Numbered from the stretch's first letter, positions 9,075-17,568 are shown. The stretch is DNA of 64,000 bases from Thermohalobaculum sp039027855 (GCA_039027855.1 JBCCJI010000009.1:1-64000), one strand, 5' to 3'. Notes: generated by a model from the letters alone, not told the origin. Numbers and translations are program-made.

Positions 9075-10151
9075 ATGTCCCACGCCATCGCCGATATCGC
9101 CGCCGCCACGGGGCTTGAGGCCGAGGGCGATACCTCGATGTGCGTCACCGGTGCCACCGAGCCCGGTGTGGCCACGGCCAACGATCTCGCGCTGGCGATG
9201 GACCCGAAGTATGCCAAGACGCTCGATGCCGGTGGGGCACGCGCGGCGGTTCTCTGGCCCGGGGCGGACTGGCGCGCGATGGGGCTGGCGGCTGCCTTGT
9301 TTGCCCCGCGCGCGCGGGTGGCCCTCTCCAGCATAACGCGCCATTTCGAACCTGCCCTCGATCAGGATCCGGGCATTCATCCGACCGCTGTCGTCGATCC
9401 GACAGCGATCATCGGTGCCGATGTCTGGATCGGTCCCCATGCCGTCGTCCGCCCCGGTGCGCGGCTTGGTGACGGGTTGCGCATCGGCGCCCATGTGAGC
9501 ATTGGCCGCGACGCCGTGATCGGCCCCGGCGGGATCATCGGCGCGGGCGTGCGCATCGCGCATGGCAGCCGTCTTGGTGCACGGGTTCGCATCCAGGCCA
9601 ATGCCGTGATCGGTGGCGACGGCTTCAGCTATGTCACGCCCGAGCGCGGCGCCGTCGAGGCCGCCAAAGAGGATGGCCGGGTCAGCGAGGACACGCGCAA
9701 TACCGGCTTTCTGCGCATCGCCTCCATCGGTGCCGTGGTGCTCGGCGACGATGTCGAGGTGGGGGCGGGCGCCTGCATCGACCGCGGGACAGTGCGCGAC
9801 ACCGTGGTGGGGCAGGGCACCAAGATCGATAACCTCGTGATGATCGGCCATAACGGCCGCATCGGCCAGACCTGCCTGATCTGCGGCCATGTGGGCATCG
9901 CGGGCTCGGTCACCATCGGCGACCGCTGCGTGCTGGGGGGCAAGGTCGGGATCGCCGATAACGTCAACATCGGCAGCGATGTCGTCCTGGCGGGCGGCAG
10001 CATGGTCGGCGGCAACATCCGTGGCGGACAGGTCATGATGGGCGCGCCGGCCGCGCCGCGCGACGAAATGACGAAGGTTTTCCTGAACCTGCGGCGGTTG
10101 CCACGGATGGCAGAGCAGCTGCGCGAGGTCCGGGCCAAGCTCGGTCTTTAA
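9075..10151 (+). CDS. LpxD-like UDP-3-O-acylglucosamine N-acyltransferase
   Basis: LpxD adds an ACP-carried 3-hydroxyacyl chain to the amino group of UDP-3-O-acylglucosamine in lipid A synthesis. The 358-residue product has the LpxD N-terminal domain (1-95), about ten left-handed beta-helix hexapeptide turns, the catalytic region M-I-G-H-N-G-R-I-G (His near 257) and the C-terminal helix R-L-P-R-M-A-E-Q-L. The usual lpxD partners (bamA, fabZ, lpxA) are absent. Instead an acyl carrier protein and a ketosynthase follow after 48 bases, so this may be a second, specialised LpxD (inference). Confidence 0.88.
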   Translation: MSHAIADIAAATGLEAEGDTSMCVTGATEPGVATANDLALAMDPKYAKTLDAGGARAAVLWPGADWRAMGLAAALFAPRARVALSSITRHFEPALDQDPGIHPTAVVDPTAIIGADVWIGPHAVVRPGARLGDGLRIGAHVSIGRDAVIGPGGIIGAGVRIAHGSRLGARVRIQANAVIGGDGFSYVTPERGAVEAAKEDGRVSEDTRNTGFLRIASIGAVVLGDDVEVGAGACIDRGTVRDTVVGQGTKIDNLVMIGHNGRIGQTCLICGHVGIAGSVTIGDRCVLGGKVGIADNVNIGSDVVLAGGSMVGGNIRGGQVMMGAPAAPRDEMTKVFLNLRRLPRMAEQLREVRAKLGL

Positions 10152-10199
10152 CGGCCGGGCCCCTGTGCTAGAGAGGGGTCCGGGAAGTCGGAGGGTGTC

Positions 10200-10463
10200 A
10201 TGAGCGACGAGGTGCATGACCGCGTTGTGGCGATCATTGCAGAACAGGCCATGGTCGAGCCCGAGACCGTGACGCCCGATACAACGGTGGAGGATCTGGG
10301 CCTCGACAGCCTGTCGCTGGTGGAGGTCGTCTTCGGGATCGAGGAAGCCTTCGATATCTCGGTGCCGTTCAACGCGAACGATCCCACCTCGTCCGATTTC
10401 GATATCGGGACCGTCGGCAAGATCGTGGATGGTGTCAGGCAGTTGATCGCCGAGAAGGCCTGA
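10200..10463 (+). CDS. Acyl carrier protein
   Basis: An 87-residue carrier protein with the phosphopantetheine site D-S-L (Ser37) in L-G-L-D-S-L-S-L. Helices I-IV are recognisable and the length is a little above housekeeping AcpP. Its composition differs from that expected of AcpP (V-F-G-I-E-E-A-F after the site), and it sits between an LpxD-like acyltransferase and a ketosynthase whose start overlaps its stop, so it probably serves a dedicated acyl chain rather than general fatty-acid synthesis. It is not obviously the rhizobial AcpXL. Confidence 0.9.
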   Translation: MSDEVHDRVVAIIAEQAMVEPETVTPDTTVEDLGLDSLSLVEVVFGIEEAFDISVPFNANDPTSSDFDIGTVGKIVDGVRQLIAEKA

Positions 10464-11674
10464 TGCACCGCGTCGTGGTTACCGGCCTCGGGGTCGTCTC
10501 GGCCCTGGGGGTCGGACGCGAGGCGCATTTTAACGGCCTCGCTGAAGGGCGCGAGGGGATCGGCCCGATCTCGCTGATCGACCCGTCTCGCCTGATGATC
10601 AAGATCGCGGCCGAGGCCCGGGGCTATGTCGGTGAGGATCGATGGGACCGGCAGCAGCGGGTGCTGTTCGACCGGATCACTCAGTTTGCCCTCACCGCGA
10701 CGGCCGAGGCGGTCGATCAGTCCGGCATCGATTTCGCCAGTGTCGGCGAGCGGACGGCGACGATCATCGCGACGGCGATGGGCGGGCTGCACACCCAGGA
10801 CGAGAACTACCGGTTGGTCTACGAGGAGGGGAAGAACCGGGTTCACCCCTTTATCATCCCGCGGCTGATGGCCAATGCGCCGGTCAGCCAGGTGTCGATG
10901 GCGCATGGCCTGCGCGGGCCCGCCTGGTCAGTTGCGACGGCCTGCGCCTCCTCCAATCACGCCATCGGGCAGGCGTTTCAGCTGGTCCGCTCGGGCGCCG
11001 CGCAGGCCGCGGTGACCGGTGGTACGGAAAGCGTGCTCTGCTTCGGCGGCATCAAGGCGTGGGAGGGCCTGCGTGTGATGTCCAAGGACGGCTGCCGGCC
11101 CTTCTCGAAGACCCGCAACGGCATGGTCCTGGGCGAGGGCTGCGCGATCCTGATCCTCGAACGGCTTGAGGATGCCAAGGCCCGCGGTGCCGAGATTCTG
11201 GGTGAGATCGTGGGGTCGGGGGCCACCGCCGATGCTGCGGATATTGTGGCGCCCGCGGTCGAGGGGGCGGCAGCGGCCATGCAGATCGCGCTTCGCGATG
11301 CGGCGATGGACCCGTCGGAGGTCGGCTATATCAACGCCCACGGCACGGCGACCACGCTGAACGACAAGACAGAGGCGGCGGCGATCCGCATGGCGCTCGG
11401 CGGGCGGGCCGAGGATGTCATGGTGTCATCGACCAAGTCGATGCATGGCCATGCGATCGGCGCGGCCGGTGCTCTCGAAGCGGCAGCCTGCCTGATGGCG
11501 ATGTCGCGCGGGATCGTCCCGCCGACCATCGGGCACGAGGAACACGACCCCGAGATCGCGCTCGACGTCGTGCCGAATACAGCGCGCGAGGTGCGGGTCG
11601 ATGCCTGTCTGTCGAATGCCTTCGCCTTTGGCGGCCTGAACGCCGTGTTGGCGTTCAGGGCCTGGCGGGGGTGA
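10463..11674 (+). CDS. Beta-ketoacyl-ACP synthase, FabF-like
   Basis: A 403-residue condensing enzyme. The active-site triad is C161 (V-A-T-A-C-A-S-S), H293 (N-A-H-G-T-A-T) and H330 (S-M-H-G-H-A-I-G-A-A-G), so it should be active. Its ATG overlaps the ACP stop (TGATG), so the two are translationally coupled. With the LpxD-like gene upstream, a role in making or extending a special hydroxy-acyl chain for lipid A or another envelope lipid is plausible. The essential FabB of unsaturated fatty-acid synthesis is elsewhere in this window (47563-48810). Confidence 0.9.
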   Translation: MHRVVVTGLGVVSALGVGREAHFNGLAEGREGIGPISLIDPSRLMIKIAAEARGYVGEDRWDRQQRVLFDRITQFALTATAEAVDQSGIDFASVGERTATIIATAMGGLHTQDENYRLVYEEGKNRVHPFIIPRLMANAPVSQVSMAHGLRGPAWSVATACASSNHAIGQAFQLVRSGAAQAAVTGGTESVLCFGGIKAWEGLRVMSKDGCRPFSKTRNGMVLGEGCAILILERLEDAKARGAEILGEIVGSGATADAADIVAPAVEGAAAAMQIALRDAAMDPSEVGYINAHGTATTLNDKTEAAAIRMALGGRAEDVMVSSTKSMHGHAIGAAGALEAAACLMAMSRGIVPPTIGHEEHDPEIALDVVPNTAREVRVDACLSNAFAFGGLNAVLAFRAWRG

Positions 11675-11710
11675 TCCGTCGCTGCGCCCTGCTTTACCGT
11701 TGAGCGGTGA

Positions 11711-12253
11711 TCAGGGGCTCAGCGCGTTGAAGGCTGCGGTGAAGCCGCGGAGTGAAATGCGGCTTGCCAGCTCCTGCACCTGACCGTCGGGCGGGAGCGC
11801 CGTCAGCGTGACCGTGGCGCTGGCGCCGGCTTTCATCTCGCTGACGAACTTGTCGCCCATCGGCTCACGCACGATACAGCCGCCCTGCGCGCAAACCTCG
11901 AAGGCTGCGCCGCGCACCTCGGCGCTGTCGATCTGCACGCGCACGCCGGCTTTCAGGGCGACGCCGAGCGGGGCGAGGATCTGGATGGCCGCGGGCACGG
12001 GATCGCCGTTCTGCCCGGTGACGCCATCGAGCTTGCGAATGCGCATTTCGATCAGGTCGTTGCCCTGCGGCCCCTTACCCACCTGCGCCATGACGCAGGC
12101 ATCGGTGTCGGGCGCGCAGCGGACCTGCCAGTCGCCATGGCTCGAGCGAAGCTTATCCGTCTGGGCACCGGCATCACCGGCGATGGCGATCATGCCTGCC
12201 AACAGAGACAGGGCGGCAGCATGGCGGGCGACGAGGATCGACGGCATAGGCAT
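11711..12253 (-). CDS. Invasion-associated locus B (IalB) family protein
   Basis: A 181-residue exported protein of the IalB family, widespread small periplasmic proteins of alphaproteobacteria; despite the name their general role is unknown. It has a signal peptide (about 1-30, ending A-G-A-Q), the family-like H-G-D-W-Q-V-R-C, and paired cysteines including F-E-V-C-A-Q-G-G-C near residue 120. ATG 12253 or 12247 would both work; the longer open frame upstream is rejected because it would put the signal peptide inside the protein. It converges on the ketosynthase gene with 36 bases between. Confidence 0.88.
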   Translation of the reverse strand: MPMPSILVARHAAALSLLAGMIAIAGDAGAQTDKLRSSHGDWQVRCAPDTDACVMAQVGKGPQGNDLIEMRIRKLDGVTGQNGDPVPAAIQILAPLGVALKAGVRVQIDSAEVRGAAFEVCAQGGCIVREPMGDKFVSEMKAGASATVTLTALPPDGQVQELASRISLRGFTAAFNALSP

Positions 12254-12408
12254 GGTTCCGCTTCGTGGTTGCTGTCCGCCGGGTGGGTGCCAGTCCCGCG
12301 CGCGGAAATCAAGGCAACCTCCCGTGCGCGGCCTGTGACCGCGGCGCCGATATCGAACACTCACACGCGGCGGTTGCAAATAGCAGTGCCAGTGCCTGCC
12401 CATAAAAT

Positions 12409-12438
12409 GGTCAGGGGCGCCGATTGGCGCCCCTGACC
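12409..12438 (-). terminator. Perfect 13-bp stem-loop
   Basis: GGTCAGGGGCGCC (12409-12421) pairs perfectly with GGCGCCCCTGACC (12426-12438) around the loop GATT. On the minus strand it is followed by ATTTTAT, a modest T tract, so leftward termination fits best. On the plus strand GACGGTTTTCCG follows, a weaker signal. It lies 155 bases upstream of the IalB start codon, so it may end a separate leftward transcript from the 12.4-12.8 kb region. Confidence 0.5.
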
Positions 12439-12680
12439 GACGGTTTTCCGTCTCTGGTGTTTTGGTTCCCTGTCGACCCGGCTTTGCCGTGATCGTGCGT
12501 CACGGTTCACGGTCTGGCAGCGAAGGTCAACAGGGAAAATGCATGTGCAACAGGGTTCCTAGCCTGTCCTGTCCCAGCATCGGACGGCGCTTTGACCCCG
12601 CCATCGGACTCAGTTTAGAAACCTGGATTGCGTTTTCGCAATGCGGGAGAGTCTGCCCGACTTAGTCGAATTCGTTTCTG

Positions 12681-12812
12681 CAAAAAAAATGGCCGCGCCA
12701 AAGGCGCGGCCGAGTCGACAGGGAGGAAACGCGGTGTCGATGCCACCACACATCAGCACCGCGTACTTACCATTGCACACCCCGGTAAGCGTTGCGTTGA
12801 TGCGTGACGATT
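12681..12812 (-). ncRNA. Candidate small RNA with anti-Shine-Dalgarno motif
   Basis: On the minus strand GGCCGCGCC-TTT-GGCGCGGCC (12711-12691) is followed by ATTTTTTTT, a near-ideal intrinsic terminator, yet no recognised protein gene leads into it. Just 5' of the stem is TTTCCTCCCTG, which is complementary to Shine-Dalgarno sequences, a feature of several alphaproteobacterial Hfq-dependent small RNAs. A possible -10 box, TAGAAT, is at 12824-12819 (minus), which would start a transcript near 12812 of about 130 bases; no good -35 was seen. The transcript ends are inferred. Confidence 0.45.
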
Positions 12813-12879
12813 GCGGGTATTCTATGACCGAAGCCCCGGACCACTGGGTCGATACTGCAACACTTCCGGCTCGGTTTGC

Positions 12880-13986
12880 ATGATCGAGCAACCTTCAAGC
12901 CCCGATGCCGACGCGGCGTCGGAGGTCGATCTGCCGAGCGAGGTGCTGGATCGCTACCTCTCTGACCATATCGGCGGTCTGACGCCGCCGCTTGACTGGC
13001 GGCGCTTCTCTGGTGGGCAGTCCAACCCGACCTACAGCGCGAGCGGTCCGGCGCGGTCGGTGGTGCTTCGGCGCAAACCCTTCGGGCCGCTCCTGCCCTC
13101 CGCCCATGCGATCGATCGCGAAGCCCGGGTGATGAGCGCGCTCGCCAAGACCACCGTCCCGGTGCCACCCATCCTGCATTACTGCGGCGACGATGCGGTT
13201 ATCGGCGCGCCCTTTTATGTCATGGGCCATGTCGAGGGGCAGGTGTTCTTCGACACCCGGCTGCCGGCACTCAGCATCCCCGCGCGAACGGCGCTCTACC
13301 ACGCGCTGATCGATACGCTTGCTGCCCTCCACAGCGTCGATGTGGCGGCGGTGGGGCTCGGAGATTTCGGCAAGCCGGCCGGGTATGTCGCCCGCCAGGC
13401 CGCGCGCTGGGCTCGACAGTACCGCGCCAGTCAGACCGACGATCTGCCCGCGATGGACTGGCTGATCGATCATCTCCCGGGTTCTGTGGCCGAAATCCCA
13501 GACGAGACGTGCCTTGTCCACGGGGATTACCGCCTCGACAACGTTATCTGGACCGGTTTGGCGGAGGCTCTGCCGCAGGTGGCGGCGGTGCTCGATTGGG
13601 AGCTTTCGACGCTCGGCCATCCGCTGGCGGATCTGGCCTATTTCCTGATGACCTGGGTCTTCCCGTCCGATCTGCGATGGGGGCTGCGCGATGTCGATCA
13701 TGCGGCCAGCGGCATTCCGACCATGCAGGGTCTGGCGGCACGATATGCGGCCGCGACAGGGCGCAGTGCTCTGCCCGATCTGGATCTGCTCATCGCCTAC
13801 AACGCCTTCCGCATGGCGGCGATCATCCAGGGTGTCTACCGCCGGGGCCTCGACGGCAACGCCGCCGATGCGGCGGCGCTGGGAATGGGGGGCGATGTTG
13901 TGCGGCTGGCCGATGTCGCGCTGCTCTATGCCCGCCGCGCCATTGGTGGTGCGGCGCCGGGCTCCTGGGCTGATGGCGCGGCGTGA
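12880..13986 (+). CDS. Phosphotransferase family protein (APH fold, ACAD10-like)
   Basis: A 368-residue kinase-fold protein of the aminoglycoside-phosphotransferase-like family resembling the kinase part of ACAD10, often found with acyl-CoA metabolism genes in proteobacteria. Seen are G-G-Q-S-N-P-T-Y (about 45), the catalytic loop V-H-G-D-Y-R-L-D-N-V (about 211-220) and the metal-binding A-V-L-D-W-E-L-S-T-L-G-H (about 235-246). The ATG at 12880 is preferred over 12811 because it begins the conserved region. The substrate is unknown; antibiotic resistance is unlikely. Confidence 0.85.
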   Translation: MIEQPSSPDADAASEVDLPSEVLDRYLSDHIGGLTPPLDWRRFSGGQSNPTYSASGPARSVVLRRKPFGPLLPSAHAIDREARVMSALAKTTVPVPPILHYCGDDAVIGAPFYVMGHVEGQVFFDTRLPALSIPARTALYHALIDTLAALHSVDVAAVGLGDFGKPAGYVARQAARWARQYRASQTDDLPAMDWLIDHLPGSVAEIPDETCLVHGDYRLDNVIWTGLAEALPQVAAVLDWELSTLGHPLADLAYFLMTWVFPSDLRWGLRDVDHAASGIPTMQGLAARYAAATGRSALPDLDLLIAYNAFRMAAIIQGVYRRGLDGNAADAAALGMGGDVVRLADVALLYARRAIGGAAPGSWADGAA

Positions 13987-14275
13987 GAGCGGCGGGATCG
14001 CTCGATCCACTCCTCACCGCCGCCGCACGTCTCCAGTGTCCCGAAGGCTGGTGATGCTGGGCCAGGCGAGGCGCTAGGTGGGGCCAACACCGGTCAACCC
14101 GACCGGATCGAGATCGCTGGTCCGCCTGACACCTTTTGCCGGCCATCCCCGCGCGGCACGCCGCGTGGCGAAAAAGCGCCATCACCCATTGTCGGGCGGC
14201 GCCGGCGCGGGCATGACGCCAGAGACGACGCGAAACGGGGCGCGCGACAGACCCCGAAGCTTGGGAGAACGCGCC

Positions 14276-15778
14276 ATGACGGTTGACCTGACCCATTTCA
14301 TCGGTGGGGCCCATGTGGCCGGGACCTCGGGCCGCTTTGCCGATGTCTACAATCCGGCGACCGGCGAGGTTCAGGCCCGGGCTCCGCTCGCCAGCAGCGC
14401 CGAGCTTGATGCCGCCGTGCAGAATGCCAAGGCCGCGCAGCCTGGCTGGGCCGCCGCAAACCCGCAAAAACGCGCGCGGGTGATGATGAAATTCGTCGAT
14501 CTCTTGCATCGCGACATGGACAAGCTGGCCGAAGCGATCAGCCGCGAGCATGGCAAGACGCTGCCCGATGCCAAGGGCGACGTGGTCCGGGGGCTTGAGG
14601 TCGCCGAGTTCTGCATCGGTGCGCCGCATCTTCTGAAGGGTGAGTTCACCGAGGGTGCGGGCCCGGGCATCGACATGTACTCGATCCGCCAGCCCGTCGG
14701 CATCGCGGCCGGCATCACGCCGTTCAACTTCCCCGCCATGATCCCGATGTGGAAATTCTGCCCGGCCATCGCCTGCGGAAATGCCTTCATCCTGAAGCCG
14801 TCCGAACGTGACCCATCCTGCCCGATGATGCTCGCCGAACTGATGATCGAGGCGGGCTTGCCGCCCGGCGTCTTGAACGTCGTGAACGGCGATAAGGAGA
14901 GCGTGGACGCGATCCTCGATCATCCCGACATCGGCGCCGTGGGCTTCGTCGGCTCGACCCCGATCGCCCAATACGTCTACAGCCGCGGCACCGCCGCCGG
15001 TAAGCGCGTGCAATGCTTCGGCGGCGCCAAGAACCACATGATCGTGATGCCCGATGCCGACATGGACCAAGCGGCCGACGCCCTGATCGGCGCCGGTTAC
15101 GGGGCGGCGGGCGAGCGCTGCATGGCCGTCTCGGTCGCGGTGCCCGTGGGCGAGGAGACCGCAGACCGCCTGATCGCCAAGCTGACACCGAAGGTCGAGA
15201 GCCTAAAGGTCGGCCCCTACACCGATGGCGACAATGTCGATTTCGGCCCCCTCGTCACGGCCGAGGCGCTGACACGGGTGAAGGGGCTGGTGGATCGTGG
15301 GGTCGAGGAAGGCGCCGAGCTGGTGGTCGATGGCCGCGGCTTCAACCTACAGGGCTATGAGGGCGGCAACTTCATGGGCGGCTGCCTGTTCGACCGCGTC
15401 ACCCGCGACATGGACATCTACAAGACCGAGATCTTTGGCCCGGTGCTCTCGACGGTGCGGGCCAAGACCTATGAGGAAGCGCTCTCGCTGGCGATGGACC
15501 ATGAGTACGGCAATGGCGTTGCGATCTTTACCCGCGACGGCGATGCGGCGCGCGATTTCGCAAGCCGGATCAACATCGGCATGGTGGGGATCAACGTGCC
15601 CATTCCGGTGCCACTTGCCTACCACACCTTCGGCGGCTGGAAGAAATCGGCCTTTGGCGATCTCAACCAGCACGGACCCGATGCCTTCCGCTTCTATACC
15701 CGCACCAAGACGGTGACCGCGCGCTGGCCCTCGGGTGTCAAGGAAGGCGCGGAGTTCGTCATCCCGACGATGAACTGA
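14276..15778 (+). CDS. mmsA: CoA-acylating methylmalonate-semialdehyde dehydrogenase
   Basis: MmsA converts methylmalonate semialdehyde to propionyl-CoA (and malonate semialdehyde to acetyl-CoA) in valine, thymine and inositol breakdown. The 500-residue protein has the ALDH fold with T-P-F-N-F-P near 149, G-F-V-G-S-T-P near 223-229 and the nucleophile C282 in A-G-E-R-C-M-A. Length and the N-F-P-A-M-I-P-M-W motif are typical of MmsA. GGGAGA precedes the ATG at 14276; upstream in-frame starts lie in unconserved sequence. Bases 13987-14275 hold no recognised gene and probably its promoter. Confidence 0.95.
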   Translation: MTVDLTHFIGGAHVAGTSGRFADVYNPATGEVQARAPLASSAELDAAVQNAKAAQPGWAAANPQKRARVMMKFVDLLHRDMDKLAEAISREHGKTLPDAKGDVVRGLEVAEFCIGAPHLLKGEFTEGAGPGIDMYSIRQPVGIAAGITPFNFPAMIPMWKFCPAIACGNAFILKPSERDPSCPMMLAELMIEAGLPPGVLNVVNGDKESVDAILDHPDIGAVGFVGSTPIAQYVYSRGTAAGKRVQCFGGAKNHMIVMPDADMDQAADALIGAGYGAAGERCMAVSVAVPVGEETADRLIAKLTPKVESLKVGPYTDGDNVDFGPLVTAEALTRVKGLVDRGVEEGAELVVDGRGFNLQGYEGGNFMGGCLFDRVTRDMDIYKTEIFGPVLSTVRAKTYEEALSLAMDHEYGNGVAIFTRDGDAARDFASRINIGMVGINVPIPVPLAYHTFGGWKKSAFGDLNQHGPDAFRFYTRTKTVTARWPSGVKEGAEFVIPTMN

Positions 15779-15867
15779 ACGGGCCAGGCACGGCGGACTG
15801 GGCGCCATGAACCGGGCGCCCAGCACTGGCTGGCGGCGTGGCGGGCGTATGATCCGCGCCCCTCGGT

Positions 15868-16437
15868 CTACTCCACCGCCGCCCCCTCGGGCCTGATCTC
15901 CAGCGTGAGGGGCCCCGAGAAGAAATCGAGCGGGAGCACGCCAGCCGCATCGTCCATCAGGTAGCCATCGATCATAAGATCGACCCGGCCTGGATGCCGT
16001 CCTGCCTCGCTGCCCGGGCGGAGCAGGTCCAACGGACCGCCTGTGCCCTGCCCATCTGGCGTCCCGGCCCCAGCAGGAGCGAGGTTCAGGACCTCGCCGA
16101 CGGGCGCCGCCTCGGCCGCGCCATCGACACGCTGCTCGGTCACCAGCAGGTGTTCTTCGCCAAAGCTCAGATAGAGCGTGCGTTCCTCGCCATCGGGGCC
16201 GCGGCGCGACAGGGTGACGGTGGCATAGCCAAGCGCAATGCCGTCCTCGACCGTCTGCAGCGGATCATTCGCCGCCGCGCTCCGGGCGGCCTCGATCGCG
16301 AGGGCCGCTTCCTCGAGACCGATAACCTGCAGGCTGACTGTGCGTGCCCCATCGCTGAACCACACCCCGCCCGGCAACGCCGTCAGGGGCGCGCCCGCGG
16401 GGACGTTGATCAGCAAGAGCGTTGCTGCAGCGAGCAT
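15868..16437 (-). CDS. Putative exported protein of unknown function
   Basis: A 189-residue protein I do not recognise. It starts with a hydrophobic stretch (about 2-15) that could be a signal peptide or anchor, and has no cysteines at a lipobox. The middle is mixed alpha/beta (T-V-S-L-Q-V-I-G-L-E-E), then comes a proline/glycine-rich linker near 120-140 and a C-terminal segment with D-L-M-I-D-G-Y-L-M-D-D. It converges on mmsA and codon use matches neighbours, so it is probably a real lineage-specific gene. Confidence 0.6.
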   Translation of the reverse strand: MLAAATLLLINVPAGAPLTALPGGVWFSDGARTVSLQVIGLEEAALAIEAARSAAANDPLQTVEDGIALGYATVTLSRRGPDGEERTLYLSFGEEHLLVTEQRVDGAAEAAPVGEVLNLAPAGAGTPDGQGTGGPLDLLRPGSEAGRHPGRVDLMIDGYLMDDAAGVLPLDFFSGPLTLEIRPEGAAVE

Positions 16438-16784
16438 GGCGAGGGTCCCTCATTGGCCTCTCCGCGCTAGGTGGCGCCTCCGGGCGCTGCGGTCAATGAT
16501 CGCGTCGGGGCTCGCGATGCAGAGACGGCAAGGGCACCGCGGCGCGAAGCCTAGGTATCGGCGCTGAGAGTTGCAGCGCATTCCGGTTCCAGCGCTTTGG
16601 GTGTCATCGCCATGTCCTGCACTGGTTCATGAAGCTGTCGGTTCCCGGAGCGAACTGATCCCGGCCTCTGGCATGGCGAAGGACCGTCTCTCCGAGGCTA
16701 GGGGCGAGGCAAGTCCGCTCCCTGGCCGACGCGACGGCTATGCGCCGCCGGGCCGGGCCGGGCCGGGCCGGGAGGTAAGCTGGC
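16438..16784. other. Intergenic region, no gene seen
   Basis: Between two minus-strand genes there is no recognised protein or RNA. Open frames are short and lack good starts. The only structure noted is the CCGGG pentanucleotide repeat at its right end. It should contain the promoter of the exported-protein gene and the 3' end of the lipoprotein operon. Confidence 0.5.
16748..16772. repeat. CCGGG pentanucleotide repeat, five copies
   Basis: Five head-to-tail copies of CCGGG occupy 16748-16772, 12 bases beyond the stop of the last lipoprotein gene. It is a simple-sequence tract, likely prone to slippage. No coding or regulatory role is evident. Confidence 0.8.
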
Positions 16785-17030
16785 TCAGCACGAGCGCGAC
16801 AGGGTGTTGCCGCCCCGGTCGCCGCCATTGCTGCGGATGCAGATGGAGCCCTGACGGTCGATGCCGTCGCGGTCATCGGCCTCGCGCCCGATCTTGAAGT
16901 TGGTGCTGAGGCTGACGCCGAAGGCCGGCTCGCTGACTGTGCCGCTGCAGGCCGCGAGCAGGGCGACCAACGGCAAGACCGCAAGGCGCAGGCGACGACG
17001 CAGGTCACGGCGCGAAGGGTTGCTGATCAT
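16785..17030 (-). CDS. Small putative lipoprotein, third in operon
   Basis: An 81-residue protein with a basic N-terminus (S-R-R-D-L-R-R-R-L-R), a hydrophobic stretch and lipobox L-L-A-A-C (Cys near 27), so probably membrane-anchored by lipid. The mature part is only about 54 residues and ends in cysteine. Its ATG overlaps the stop of the preceding gene (TGATG), so translation is coupled. Similarity to the two upstream paralogues is weak (a C-I-R motif near the end) and it may be a diverged copy. Function unknown. Confidence 0.65.
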   Translation of the reverse strand: MISNPSRRDLRRRLRLAVLPLVALLAACSGTVSEPAFGVSLSTNFKIGREADDRDGIDRQGSICIRSNGGDRGGNTLSRSC

Positions 17031-17287
17031 CACAACCTGTCCAGCGCAGCGATGCACATGGTGCGCCTGGCGATGAACCAGCCGCTTTCGTCGCTGACGC
17101 GCTGCATGCAGACGCCGTTGGCGACGCGCAGGTCATTGCTGAGCGTCCGGTTCGCATTGGCCCCGGAGAGTATCTCGGCGCCACCGTTGAGCTTGGCCGA
17201 GTCGATCGCGCCGGTCTGCGCACAAGCGCCGAGCGCAAGGGCGAGGGGCAGAAAGGCAAGGCGTGAGGCGCGGATTGAGGTGATCAT
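17030..17287 (-). CDS. Small putative lipoprotein, second in operon
   Basis: An 85-residue protein with signal sequence and lipobox L-A-L-G-A-C (Cys near 22). The mature part carries N-A-N-R-T-L-S-N-D-L-R, V-A-N-G-V-C-M-Q-R and G-W-F-I followed by a second cysteine, matching the gene just upstream position by position, so the two are clearly paralogues from tandem duplication. The start overlaps the upstream stop by ATGA. Two mature cysteines could form a disulphide in the periplasm. Function unknown. Confidence 0.75.
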   Translation of the reverse strand: MITSIRASRLAFLPLALALGACAQTGAIDSAKLNGGAEILSGANANRTLSNDLRVANGVCMQRVSDESGWFIARRTMCIAALDRL

Positions 17288-17568
17288 TGCCTGTGCTCCA
17301 GTACCGAGAGGCACTTGTTGGGATTGGTGATGAAGAAGCCGCGCTCCTCGGCGGTGCGCTGCAGGCAGATGCCGTTGGCGATCTTCAGATCGGAGCCGAG
17401 GGCACGGTTCTCGTTGATCCCGGCGAGCGGGTTTTCGCCGCCAGTGAAGGCTGGGTCGGTCGGAACGACGCCCTGCGCGCAGGCCGCAAGGCCAAGGGCG
17501 AGGGTGGCGAGCAGCGCAGCTCTGCCGGGGCGCTTCAGCCGCTCAGTCAGGTCTCTCCGGTGCGTCAT
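17284..17568 (-). CDS. Small putative lipoprotein, first in operon
   Basis: A 94-residue protein with basic N-terminus, hydrophobic run and lipobox G-L-A-A-C (Cys near 30). The mature part reads N-E-N-R-A-L-G-S-D-L-K, I-A-N-G-I-C-L-Q-R and G-F-F-I, the same pattern as the following gene. ATG 17568 is chosen because GGGAGA lies upstream and longer versions would bury the signal peptide. It starts a three-gene, translationally coupled operon of secreted lipoproteins of unknown role. Confidence 0.75.
   Translation of the reverse strand: MTHRRDLTERLKRPGRAALLATLALGLAACAQGVVPTDPAFTGGENPLAGINENRALGSDLKIANGICLQRTAEERGFFITNPNKCLSVLEHRQ

Larger units (their letters stand above)
12254..12879. other. 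Noncoding region with two strong hairpins and a candidate small RNA
   Basis: No protein gene is convincing here, though a 93-codon frame is open on the minus strand (12610-12891). The stretch holds a perfect 13-bp stem-loop at 12409-12438, a textbook leftward terminator at 12681-12711 and a pyrimidine-rich motif just before that terminator on the minus strand. These are treated as separate entries. Confidence 0.6.

Noticed and set aside
12610..12891. 93-codon minus-strand frame through the candidate small RNA
   Set aside because: It runs through a strong terminator hairpin and T tract and has no clear ribosome site or family, so a noncoding explanation is preferred.
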